DNA from: Massospora cicadina
Lineage: Eukaryota; Entomophthoromycota; Entomophthoromycetes; Entomophthorales; Entomophthoraceae
Assembly (NCBI GenBank): GCA_022478985.1
Contig: JAKSZP010005265.1
Span: 339,227-403,226 of the forward strand
DNA length: 64,000 nucleotides
Direction: 5' to 3'
The position numbers and the translations under genes were made by a program. Of the stretch, positions 54,526-64,000 are shown piece by piece (position 1 is the first letter of the stretch; every line of letters begins with the position of its first letter). The notes beneath the pieces were generated by a model. It was not told the DNA's origin. It searched no databases and was given only the letters and a program-made list of their open reading frames with translations.

Positions 54526-56270
54526 CCTTCATGCTGACGACCTTTTTCCTGCCTCCTCAGTAAGACGTTTCCAGCAGGTCTTAGCACCATGTCTAAAGCC
54601 ATTACAATAGGTGCATCAAGGATGAGGTTCTTCTGGTTTTCGACTATATGGACCCTAGGGCGGTTAGAGGGGCCAGTAGACTTGGCCTTAAAGTGTAGGA
54701 TCGAGTCAGGGATCTCGTTGAGGGCCTCCTTAATCTCCCTGATACATGTGAAACCGTTCTTCTGCCCAATCATGTGCATTTGGACCTCAGGATAGGACCC
54801 CAAGGTGGAGATGACAGCGGTGATGGCATCATCCAGAGTGATACAGTTTGTCATGCAAAAGGTTGTGCCTGGGCGTAGAACCGGTTGGCAAGCTCCATAG
54901 GGTTTTCTCCTTTGTTCAGTCAAATTCCCATGAACGCTTGCTTCTGGTTGGCCAGGGTTTGGTTGCTGCCAAACTCTTGGATCAAGGCGGTTCGGATTTG
55001 TTCCCAGGTGTTACACTCCTTCAAATGGGGAGTCATGATTTCCCGGGCAGTGCTGTCTAGACAGGAGTTGATGTGCTTCACCTTTTATTGATCGGTGGCC
55101 TCCTCCATAGAACTCTCATAGGCATACAGGAAGGAGGCAATACTTTCCTGACCGGGGGTGAACCTTTCCTTATAACTAGGTTTAAAGTTAGCTACAATGG
55201 GAGTGGAAAGGGTGTTAACGCCTGGGATAGGGGTTGGATCCAAGATCTCCATTTCTGCATAATCTCGAGGAACCTGCTGATCAAACCGCCTCCACAAGCC
55301 CTCTAAGTCCTCTTAGATGTATTCCCAATTCCGGCTGAGGGTGAAAGCAGAAGCTTTATTGGCAACCTGCTCCTTTAAGATTGAATCTCGGCGCTCTGTA
55401 GATGGAGCTGGTTTTTGATGGTGGTCAACCAGGTTTCAAACCCACGACAAGTTGTTTCAAGCTGTAAGATACAGGCGTCAGTAAGCTTTGTGAAGGCACT
55501 GAAGTTATCTATCTCATCTAACAATGCTTCGATGGAGACCATGGGGTTGAAGGGGACACCATCCAATTGGAGCTTGCACCCCAATGCCACCTTTTGGATT
55601 TGATCCCATAAGGCAGCCTGGGCGGTCATTATATCCCTTCGCCAGGGGTCTTTGGGTTCACCCAAGGTTGGAGGGCCTGGGGGCCCTTGAGGCTCACATG
55701 GTCCCTCAGGTCCAGCTGGCCCTTGAAGCCCCTCAGGACCTTCTGGCCTTGCACTCATGGAGGGGTAGTCATGAGAGGCCAGCTCTTGGTAGTGCTGCTG
55801 TAGGGATCATACCAGTTCTTTGACTTGTTGTAGATGCTGGGTCCATGTCACTTTGAACAGCTAAGCATCTTGGCGAAATGCTCCTCAAGGTAGCCAGAGA
55901 TTCCACTTTCCAGTACTACAATCTGATCGCGGATCTCATTAATTAATCATCAGTCATCAAGAATAGCTTTGCGATTGTTGTGCATGAAGGAGGAGGTGGC
56001 ATCAAAGAAGTCGATAATGTAGGAATGTAAATTCTGGGTGAGCCATAGTTGCCAGGAGACCTCCTGATGGTGTAATCTGACTAACTGGAGGAGGTGATGG
56101 ATAGCGGGGTGGACAAAGTTATGAAGGTAGCAGTCAGGCCCTGGGGTAAGCTCCCCAGCTGGCAATATGGCCGAGGTGTAGAGGTCCCACATCATGGAAG
56201 GTACAGAGGAGGTGCAGGAGCAGCTGGAGTGGGCGCCCTCAGAGTATATGCCATTTACCAATTGTTAAAT
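54522..56270 (-). pseudogene. gypsy-3 Gag with collagen-like segment, broken
   Basis: Pieces on the minus strand: 56261-55950; 55758-55375 (127 aa) starting M-S-A-R-P-E-G-P-E-G and holding a Gly-x-y-like, Pro-rich run (G-P-A-G-P-E-G-P, G-P-P-G-P-P); 55297-55085 with P-I-V-A-N-F-K-P-S-Y-K-E-R-F and G-Q-E-S-I-A-S-F-L-Y-A-Y-E, matching gypsy-2 Gag; 54923-54522, a retrotransposon-Gag-like part with D-D-A-I-T-A-V-I. In place of a full CCHC knuckle only C-Q-P-V-L-R-P-G and basic residues are seen. Gag would build the particle. The collagen-like run is not present in gypsy-1 or -2 as far as I can read. Confidence 0.75.
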
Positions 56271-56502
56271 GACATCAATTATATGCTCATACTGAAGTTG
56301 GTATTGGCTCCCATCTAGGGAGGGCAGCGAGAGTTAAAAGGCGGCGCGAAATTCTAGCCTTTCTGGCTGCAACAGCAGCGTTGCATACTGCAAGTTACTA
56401 ACCCATTGTGTAACGCTCCTCGATTGACCAGTCATTTGGTCGTCAGGGCTGCTATTGGTTTCCATTTTTGTGATAGACGTTTTCACTTAGGTCAGCTCAG
56501 AT

Positions 56503-56521
56503 CTCCCTGTAGTGAGCACCA
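56503..56521 (-). other. gypsy-3 primer-binding site
   Basis: On the minus strand TGGTGCTCACTACAGGGAG starts four bases after the 5' LTR (ACA-GAAG-TGG). It is the most complete version of the primer site shared by four elements. Confidence 0.8.
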
Positions 56522-56525
56522 CTTC

Positions 56526-56939
56526 TGTTGGCGCTACAGTTCTTTGGACTGGTGCCAGGGTTCGTGGTGGCTCAAAGCTGGAAAGATTGGAAAGAGTGCT
56601 GAGGAGGAAATGGGAAAACGATTTAGAATACTGAATATTTTATTAAACTAAAAGGCTTTGATATTTATAGGGTGCATTGGGACTTGGTGCCTTCAGGATT
56701 GTCACGGCCTCATCTGATCAGGATCTTTACTGATTTTCCAGAATGGCCTCCTTGTGGGCGTCCTTAATGAATAGCATCGCTCACCTGACTGAATGGGTGG
56801 AAATGCCGCCCCACGTGACTCAGGAATAGGTGAGGATGATCCTGAAATAGATTTAGCTCTGGTAACTTTGACAATCAATTTGGCACAGCCTGATTTGGAA
56901 GATAGGAATTTGATATGATTTTTATCTTGAATCCCAACA
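56526..56939 (-). repeat. gypsy-3 5' LTR, intact (414 bp)
   Basis: Minus strand TGTTGGGATTC...GCGCCAACA, with the terminal inverted repeat TGTTGG/CCAACA. Flanked by TACAG. Confidence 0.92.
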
Positions 56940-56944
56940 TACAG

Positions 56945-58375
56945 TTTCCATATTGAAAATTACTGAGAAGAACTTGGGCTTACTGAAACTGACAAATCTG
57001 ATGTTAACAAGCTAAAGTCCAAGAAAATTTAAGTTTAATTAAGTGGACATACTGGAGCCTCTCTGCAGTTAAAATAAAGCTACCAATCTAAATAATTCCT
57101 CCACCACTTTGTTTCCTGACGCTAAGGCTCACAGATGCTCAAATGGCCTAATTAAACCAAATAATCCGGTGCAAAATTATTCTACTCTGACAAGGCTACT
57201 AAAATCTCCTAATTTTCTTGAGCCAGCTGATCCAAGTGCTCTCAAAACCAAATTTCCCTATCCTACCACTTCAAATTTATTCAAAAAAATTATATATTCT
57301 TATTATTTGTTTTTCACTAAAATCTTAGGATCTCCGTCTAACCTCAGAAAAAAGATAAAAATTTCTTGGCAAAGCTCATTAAGGTTAAAAGGATTTTATT
57401 AATTTTCCCTCAATTGCCTTTTTAAGTGAAGCTATGCTCTTAATCTGTTGCCTTTTATGCATTGGTCAACCCAAGCAACCAAATCACCTTACATATGCAA
57501 CTTAGATATTTATATGTCACCTCCGCGATTTTCTGTTTAATGACTGATCCTGGAGCCAGAATCTTTCATGAACTGCTAGCCATAATATTGAATTCATGTG
57601 AGACCAAATAAATATTCCGTGACTTTATTATCATGTGAACTGGGCCAAACACCTCAAATACTTTCCATTTGCTATTTTGGTTCTTACCTTGAATCTAAAA
57701 ACCTGACGCCTCCTAATTCAAGCTTTTATTAAACTGATGATGCCACAAACTTTTATTCAACAAAAATTATTAAGCAAAAAATTGTTTATGAACTGCTTAA
57801 CTGACATTTCAAATTGAAGTGATGCTATAATGGAAATCTATTGCTTCTGCTTTCACGTCAACCAATTAAAGCAACCAAATATTTTTTTGCTATTTCAGTA
57901 AGTACATCCAGTTTACCTAACTAAATCTTCTTGACCAAAGTTTACCTGTTTTTGTCACCCCAGTGAACTTCTATCTACCAAACATTTTCCTCAGATGGTT
58001 GCATAAACCTTGCTATAATTCCTTTATCATCTTATTTCTCTTAATGCAGTTACACATGACTTACTACCCAGTAAAATCACCATCCATGTTCTTGAGAAAA
58101 ATTATAATGTTTTCCCTGTAATGGATTGCTTCCTCCATTCATTGAACAACTTTTGGGTTCAACCGCAGGGTCAGTTTAAGATATCCATACAACCGCTTTA
58201 TGCAGCTGTGTTGTTGATTTCAAATTCACCTCCATATACTTCTTCATAGCTTTTACCTGTCAGGGACTGGAATATCTTTAACCTAGTCTGGCATAGCAAC
58301 TCGTGAACTTACCATGCCTGAGCTAAGAGTTCAGTATAACATGGAAGGATGCGGATGAAAAATATAATAGCCGTG
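56945..58375. other. Unassigned AT-rich DNA
   Basis: About 1.43 kb between gypsy-3 and LINE L4. The longest frame is 97 aa (57109-57402) with no recognisable motif. No repeat shared with the rest of the window was found; it could be eroded TE or intergenic DNA. Confidence 0.55.
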
Positions 58376-58392
58376 AATAAGGGTCTGTTGGG

Positions 58393-60384
58393 TAAGGCCT
58401 ATGATAGAGTAAACTGAGAATACCTTAGGGCCTGCCTCCAACAATTCCGCCTACCTCCCCGCTTCATTAACTGGGTGATGCTGCTCACGGAATCTGCAAC
58501 AATGGCAGTACGTGGCCCTGGCTTCCTAACAGAAGTAGTCCGCCCTCAAAGGGGCTTGCGACAAGGGGACCCCCTCAGCCCACTCTTATACAACTTCAGC
58601 CTTAACCCACTACTGCGAAATGTGAATGCCTAACTCACTGGGGTCCATGTGCCAGGCCAAGCCCCAGTCAAGATAATGGCGTTCATAGATGATTGTGTGG
58701 TTGGGGTGTCTAATAATCAAAATGCACGCGCGCTTGAAGCTCTCATCCAGGAGTATTCCCAGGTAAGTAACGCGGCACTGAACGCTTCCAAAACTGAAAT
58801 TATCCTCCTTGGTCGGTTTCAGAACTGCTGGGCCCCAGCAATTTGTTCCCAACCCGGCCCATCTGCTCGCCCACGTCCTCGCCCTACCAGCTTAACACAC
58901 ACCGCCCCACTGGTGCTCCCCTTCGTTCCACGCCCTACCATAGAACCGGTACGCCATCTGGGCGTGTGGATGGAGGCAGGAGGATACGCATCAGCAGTAA
59001 TGGAGTGCCATATTCTGGACAACGTGATGAAGTGAATCACCTCTCTCAGAGCCCACCCTACTTCCCTTACTGGCAGGGTTGTTTTAGCCAACTCTATGCT
59101 CCTCTCCAATGTCTAGTTAGGAGCCCACGCCATCCCCTTCTCCCCAAGCTTCTTCAAATCCTTATATGCCCTGCTGCAAGGATGGCTTTGGTCAGGCCGC
59201 CCTTCACCAGTACAGCTAGAGGTCATGTTTGGCCCTCATCATCATGGAGGCATGGGTCTGCTCGACTTCAGAGCCCATGCTGCCAAGATCTTGGGTACCT
59301 GGATAGCAGCCGTCACTGCCCCTATGCTCCCCTCCCAACACTGGTCCCGCATGGCCCACTCCAACTTCTTCCAAGCCTTGGGCCTCAACAACCCATCTAA
59401 CCCCCACTCCCTGATAAAATACCTCGCATCACACACATTGGCCACAGGCCCTCACGGGACTAAAACCCACTACAAACGAATCCTCCTCTTCATGTGGAGC
59501 GCTGAGTGGAGAATTTGTATTAGCGGACACACAGCCCAGAGAGGCCGCCCCTCTCCTCAGTTCACACAAAAGGTACAGGGGCTACCCATCCAAGATGGCA
59601 TGATCCCCACACGGCCCCATGTCCTATCCAGGGTGGACTACCTGGACATGATGGACATCCCTTACTCCATTGAGACCCAAAAACTATCTGTAAATACGTA
59701 CACCATCCTCTGTTGCAGCCTCAAGTCCGCTCCCATGTGTGGCGCTGCCTGAGGTGGGTGTATCGTACAGCTGAGCGCTCTAACGCTTTACACTCATCCT
59801 GTGTCATTTGTGGCCAGTATGTAACGCTTTTCCACCGCCTGGAGAAGTGCCCTACCTTTAAAGTGATATGGCGCGAAGTTCAACGTCTGCTGGGCCAGGA
59901 TCAAACGCATCCCTTCAGTCTTCCAAGAGATATGTTTGCTCTATCAATGGCCTCCTCACTTCCACCCTCCCTCTGTGCTTTGGTGGTTGCAATCGCCATG
60001 TGGACCATCCACACGATTTTCTTAGATGCCATCGCAGTCTCCACCCCCACCCTCCCAGAAGCTGTCCACAGATTCTGGTCTCATTTGGTGGACCACTTTC
60101 AATCGTGGATGTTTGAATACCTCCCACCGCGTTGCTGACAGCTGGTCTCCTCCTGGTCCCCAGTCTGGTTCATCAGATCAGACCCCTTCCTCCACACATG
60201 TTCAATTGTGGCTAAGGCCCCTTCACACGTTCCCTCCCCCTCCCCATAAGTGGCGTTCCCGCTGGCAACAAGAGATAGCATCGCTTCTCTGGGGTGCCTT
60301 CCCTGGTACTAAGTTTTGTCTCTTCTGAGTCATATTCAGAAGTGTCTGTACCATGGTCAGCCTTCCCCGCAATAAATTAAATTA
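58393..60384 (+). mobile_element. LINE copy L4, 5'-truncated (2.0 kb)
   Basis: Bounded by the perfect 17-bp duplication AATAAGGGTCTGTTGGG (58376-58392 and 60385-60401). It starts inside the RT at K-A-Y-D-R-V-N and runs to the 3' segment (60338-60368) and AT-rich tail. Lack of the first 3.3 kb is the normal outcome of incomplete target-primed synthesis. The duplication overlaps the end of the gypsy-5 LTR by seven bases (TGTTGGG), so L4 landed on the LTR border. Confidence 0.92.
58395..60330 (+). pseudogene. LINE L4 ORF2 fragment (RT palm to C-terminus)
   Basis: Contains G-L-R-Q-G-D-P-L-S-P, a palm with F-I-D-D in place of F-A-D-D (58682), the thumb, and the C-terminal knuckle C-V-I-C-G-Q-Y-V-T-L-F-H-R-L-E-K-C near 59800. 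Open blocks are 58649-59035, 59225-59752 and 59713-60138. Stops occur near 58415 and 59035, with a frameshift near 59690. It has no start and cannot make an active protein. Confidence 0.9.
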
Positions 60385-60394
60385 AATAAGGGTC

Positions 60395-60976
60395 TGTTGG
60401 GCCCTATTATAGGTTTTAGAGCTTCAGCTTGACCAACCCCTGTTAGGGCCAAGATACCAGTGACAGTGGGTAATTGTGAAATTGAGTTAGAGGAATTATT
60501 TGGATTTACAGAGTTGTTTAATTGATATATGCTTGATAATAAAGATACTTGTACTTTACTAAGGATCAAAATCAGGTAAATCAAATAAAAATTAAGAACT
60601 TATTTTAACTTTGTTGACTGCAAGGAATGATTTTAGAAATATTCAGCTTATATACACTTTTCAGACTAATTGACCTAGCTTTAGGGCTTACTTGATTCTT
60701 ATCTAGCTTTAGATATTTAGGCTCTTTCTGTCTTAGATAACCAAATCTTAGACTAGTAGTCAACTGCCTAGTTAGGACAACTAAGACCTGGCCCCAGGTG
60801 TTCCAATGATCAATTCAGATTTGATAGGCTTGAATTGACTCGTCTGACTTATTATTCATCTGCTATGTGATTTTGCTATCATCTTCAATTGTTTAAACTG
60901 ATTACATATATCATATATTCTATTAATAAGAACTGATATATCAATGATATCTTTCATGTCAGGCTTTGCCCTGACA
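60395..60976 (-). repeat. gypsy-5 3' LTR (582 bp)
   Basis: Minus strand TGTCAGGGCAAAGCCTGACA (start) to GGGCCCAACA (end). The start contains the hairpin TGTCAGG-GCAAAG-CCTGACA. The second LTR is not in the window, so the left end rests on the TGT...ACA pattern and on LINE L4 landing at that border. Confidence 0.7.
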
Positions 60977-60984
60977 ATATCCCC

Positions 60985-62412
60985 CACCAAGGCTGAAGCC
61001 ATCTGCAATTTTCTTTTTTCCATCCTTGAAGTAGATTCTTTGCATTTTTAAGGATTTCCTTTGGTTCCCAAGTACTTTCTTCAACAGGGTACCCTACCCA
61101 TTTTGCCAGGTACTGAATCTTCCCATAATGCTTCCTACTCTTAAGGATTGCTTCTACTACATACTCTGGAGTCTCTCCTTTAATCAAGGGAGGGGCTGCT
61201 GTTCTGATCTGTTAATGGGGTAGAGAGATGCCATCTTTCTTATGTAAAAGTGATCAGTGAGATACATTGTGAATTTTCATTCCATTGGTAATACTATCTG
61301 ATATGCTACCTTACCTATAATTTTTTCTACTGTAAAAGGTCTATGCGTTGGTGTACTAATTTGCGTGATGGAACACTTATAGGTACATTTCTTGCATCTA
61401 GGTAAACTTCGTCTCCAATCTCTAGGTTCTTCCCAGGTACTCTTTTCTTATTAGCAAAATCCTTATATGTCCTGATTGCTCTTTTAGATTTGCAAAGCAT
61501 AAGACATGAGTTTGTTGAATATCTTTAAAGTCTCTACCTGATGGGTTTTCTGAGATTTCAGTGAAGTTGGGTCCCCAATTCACATCATAGCCATAATTTG
61601 CTTTAAAAGGTGATATACCTATAGAAGCATGGTCCAAGTTATTATAGCAGAACTGGGCCATTGTTAAAAGCTCTTCCCAATTATTTTACTTAGAATTCGC
61701 ATAGCATCTTAGATACTGCTCTAATACTTTATTTACGCGTTCTGTCTGTCCAACAGTTTGAGGATATGAAGTGGATAGACATCTTTTATTACCTAGGTTC
61801 TTCATTAATTGATTCCAAAAATTTGATATAAACTGAGCGCCACGGTCTGTTATCACTTCTTTGGGAATGCCGTGTAAAAGAAAGACATTTTTTATAAATA
61901 GTTGGGCTGTTTCCAGCTGTTACAGATGTTTTAGTAGGTATAAAGTGAGCCATCTTTGTAAATCTATCAACGACTACTAAAATCGCATTGTAACCATTTA
62001 AATTTGGTAACTCAACTATTAAATCTAAGGAAACTGATTCCCACGGTTTTGTTGCCATACTTAGGGGTTCCAGTAAGCCCTGTGGTTGTCCTCTTCTAGC
62101 CTTTGTACGACAACAGGTCTCACAACCAGCTAGGTATTTGATCACATCTTTCATCAAACCAGGCCAACGGTATGTTCTCTGAATAAGTGAAAGCATTTTA
62201 TTTCTTCCAGGGTGACCTGCCATGCTTGTATCATGGTATTCACGTAATATAGTTAGTCGTTGAGGACCTTCTGGTATATAGAGACACTGTTTCCAAAGTA
62301 GAAAATATCCTTTAAGAGAATAACCCTTTTGGTACCAAATGCTATTTTTGTTATTCTTTAAATCAGATATGATTTTCTGGAAAAAAGTCTCTTTTCCCTG
62401 GGCATTGATCAA
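60985..62412 (-). pseudogene. gypsy-5 integrase with C-terminal chromodomain, broken
   Basis: The 207-aa open frame 61789-62412 has the zinc region Y-H-D-T-S-M-A-G-H-P-G and C-E-T-C, and the first core block S-L-D-L-I-V-E-L-P. A shift near 61870 breaks the second Asp block. 61422-61661 gives A-Q-F-C-Y-N-N-L-D-H-A-S-I-G-I-S-P-F, the post-core conserved part. The chromodomain (60954-61187) reads Y-V-V-E-A-I-L-K-S-R, then Y-L-A-K-W-V-G-Y-P and S-T-W-E-P, with the aromatic cage residues Tyr, Trp and Trp present. Chromodomains guide integration to methylated-histone chromatin. Confidence 0.9.
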
Positions 62413-62489
62413 TTCATCCTCCTATTTTACTAGGACAAGGTGAAAAAGTTGATCTGGTTTTCTGTTTGTTTTTAGTAAGACTTGAGTAA

Positions 62490-63485
62490 GGTAGTCTTCT
62501 AACTATCCTTCGTCTGGGATAAGATCTGATATTCTACTTAAAGCATCTGTGAATACATTAATTTTTCCTGTTTTATAACCAATTTCTAGCTCATAGTAAG
62601 CTAAAGTGAGGGCCCATCTGGCTTGACGTTGATTTATTTGCCAAGTAGAGAAGAAGTAAGTTAAGTTTTTATGATCAGTCAGAATGGTAACTGGATGTTT
62701 AGCCCCACATAGGTATCTTCTCCAATGCTTCAAGGTCTGAACAATGACTAACATCTCTTTATCATAAATGGGGTAATTACATTCAGAGGGGATAAACTTC
62801 TTTGAGTAGTAGGCTATAGGGTGAAGCCTATTATCATCCCCCTCCTGTAGTAAAACACCTCAAAGTGCAAATCCAGAGGCATTGATTTCAACCACAAATG
62901 GCCTCTCATAGTCTGGCATTGCTAAAACTGGTGCTGTAGTAAACGCTTTCTTTAAATCATTAAAGGATCTTTCTGCCTTTGATGACCATTTAAAAGTTAC
63001 ATTATCAGACGTGAGTTGCGTTAAAGGTAATGCAATTGTTGAAAAATTCTTGATAAAATCTCTGCAAATGTTTGCTATATCAAAGAAGCTTTTACCTCCT
63101 TTCTGCTAATTGGTGTAGGCCAAGAAGTAATAGCATCAACTTTACTTGGTGCCATTGTAAACCCGTTCTTGCCAACATAACCATGGAATTCTACTTCTTC
63201 TTGTGCAAACTCAAATTTTGATAATTTAACATGCAAATTAAATTTCTTGAAATTCTCAGATACTAGTTGAAGATGATTGAGATGATCCTCTTTGGATTTA
63301 TTGTATACTAAGATATCATCTAGGTAAGCAACACAAAATTGGTCCATGTAGCCTCCTAGTACAGTATTGATCATCTGTTGGAATGTTCTAGGTGCGTTGC
63401 ATAACCCAAATGGCATTACAAGATATTCATACAGGCCAAATCTTGTTTTAAAGGCAGTTTTCCACTCAACTCTGTCATGAAAGCG
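62490..63485 (-). pseudogene. gypsy-5 reverse transcriptase and RNase H, 5'-truncated
   Basis: RT (63480-63075): E-W-K-T-A-F-K-T-R-F-G-L-Y-E-Y-L-V-M-P-F-G-L-C-N-A-P and the intact palm V-A-Y-L-D-D-I-L-V-Y. The RT part before E-W-K-T-A-F is missing. RNase H (62950-62503) includes Y-D-K-E-M-L-V-I-V-Q-T-L, T-I-L-T-D-H-K-N-L-T-Y-F and A-R-W-A-L-T-L-A-Y-Y. A stop or shift near 63070 and others separate RT from RNase H. Confidence 0.88.
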
Positions 63486-63489
63486 GCTG

Positions 63490-64000
63490 ATAAAGATTTT
63501 ACTGGGCTCCCAGTCAGGGTATATGAGCACCCTGTGGAGAGCCCAGAATGCCAAGGGCACAGAGGTCCATGAAACTAGAAGAAGGGGAGATCTATTGGGG
63601 ACGTGAGGAAAGTAAATGTTAATTAATGTACCAAAGGCCCCCAAGGCAAACCAGATGGTTGCAATGGGGGCAACCGCGAGTCTTGTGGGAGCAACCCCCA
63701 AGGGCGGGAGAGGTGGTAAGGATGACGACTCCTCCAGGGTTCACAGTTGCTGGCCTTCAGGTTTGAGTAGGTGAGTCTGTGTGCCAGGGAGGGGCGGCAC
63801 AGGTTCCACCACGCGGGCAGGGGTGCTTTTAGAGGGGAAAATGGGCCTGCAACGAGCGTTAAGGCTGAGCCCCCTTGGGTGGGGTGCTTTGGAGCCCTCA
63901 GGTGGGCGGGATTAGTGGCGGATGAGCCAGGTGTGGGGGCTGAACTCGCGGCCATTGGGGCGAGGAAGCCTAGAGGCTGCTCCGATAGGGGAGCAGTCTT
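63490..64000 (-). other. GC-rich block, possible fragment of another non-LTR element
   Basis: About 510 bp, much GC-richer than gypsy-5, which it interrupts. On the minus strand one frame reads ...G-T-L-I-N-I-Y-F-P-H-V-P-N-R-S-P..., which resembles the N-I-Y-x-P-N-x-x-x-x-R block of APE endonucleases (compare N-I-Y-T-P-N in LINE L1). An overlapping 110-aa frame (63623-63955) is Pro/Ser/Ala-rich. The block continues beyond the window, so its nature is uncertain. Confidence 0.35.

Larger units (their letters stand above)
45146..56939 (-). mobile_element. gypsy-3: Ty3/gypsy LTR retrotransposon interrupted by LINE L3
   Basis: Bounded by the 5-bp duplication TACAG (45141-45145 and 56940-56944). 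On the minus strand: 5' LTR 56939-56526, primer site, gag with a collagen-like part, protease, RT, RNase H, integrase, polypurine tract and 3' LTR (50854 to 45146, split by LINE L3). Both LTRs come to 414 bp after removal of the LINE and one target duplication. LTR ends are TGTTGG...CCAACA. Several frameshifts are present, but more motifs survive than in gypsy-1 or -2. Confidence 0.93.
60395..63485 (-). mobile_element. gypsy-5: chromodomain Ty3/gypsy element (chromovirus), 3' part
   Basis: On the minus strand: RT (63480-63075), RNase H, integrase, chromodomain, polypurine tract (60988-60977, GGTGGGGGATAT) and a 3' LTR (60976-60395). The 5' part is missing: at about 63485 the sequence changes abruptly to unrelated GC-rich DNA, so an insertion or rearrangement has cut it. 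It belongs to a different lineage from gypsy-1 to -4. Confidence 0.85.

Noticed and set aside
55584..55823. Host collagen-like gene
   Set aside because: The Gly-Pro run is in the minus-strand Gag frame of gypsy-3 between its primer site and protease.
1..64000. CRISPR arrays, prokaryotic operons, rRNA genes, intron-bearing host genes
   Set aside because: No spaced short repeats, no ribosome-binding-site-led gene runs, no rRNA-like blocks and no coding frame outside transposable elements were seen.

Overview
The window is eukaryotic and consists almost entirely of transposable elements (TEs). I found no convincing host gene, no functional tRNA or rRNA gene and no prokaryotic signal. The mix of Ty3/gypsy LTR retrotransposons (one with a chromodomain), an APE-type LINE and tRNA-derived SINEs, all stacked in AT-rich decayed DNA, best fits a large repeat-bloated fungal genome, perhaps a basidiomycete of rust type. 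That assignment is inference only.

Layout. 1-14486: the 5' LTR of a decayed gypsy element (gypsy-2, 7710-14486) is broken by an ORF1-only LINE relative (HAL-A, 1-837 plus 6914-7709). HAL-A is broken by gypsy-1 (838-6908, 5-bp target duplication ACTAT). Gypsy-1's 5' LTR is broken by a 132-bp tRNA-type SINE (SINE-A). 14557-15430: 5'-truncated HAL-F. 15944-17758: a small element with two 719-bp terminal direct repeats (TRIM-2). 18643-22600: gypsy-4, with gag and protease but no polymerase, carrying a second SINE (SINE-B). 23072-26227: a miniature LTR element (TRIM-1) with HAL-B in its left LTR. 26755-32027 and 32488-37765: two near full-length LINEs (L1 minus, L2 plus) head to head. 38235-42081: HAL-D containing HAL-C. 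43034-44952: HAL-E. 45146-56939: gypsy-3 (minus) with a full-length LINE (L3) in its 3' LTR. 58393-60384: 5'-truncated LINE L4. 60395-about 63480: chromodomain gypsy-5 (minus). 63490-64000: a GC-rich block that may be part of another LINE.

How the parts work together. The LINE (about 5.27 kb, four copies) encodes ORF1 (RRM-like plus CCHC) and ORF2 (APE endonuclease, reverse transcriptase, C-terminal CCHC). The HAL family (about 1.9 kb, six copies) encodes only a protein collinear with LINE ORF1. SINE-B has a tRNA head. LINE, HAL and SINE-B end in the same roughly 30-nt segment, around GTCCCCTGG or its LINE form GTCCCATGG. Its outer bases form a short stem that changes in a compensating way (GGAAG/CTTCC in the LINE, GGTAA/TTACC in HAL). 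The LINE and HAL also share a 5'-terminal motif with a hairpin. Target duplications of 14-20 bp flank the copies. I read this as a three-tier parasitic system: an autonomous LINE, an ORF1-only half-LINE and a tRNA SINE using one reverse transcriptase through a shared 3' stem-loop. This is the most interesting content of the window.

Nearly every coding region is broken by stops or frameshifts. The GC-richer LINE copies and HAL-C are the best preserved and probably the youngest.
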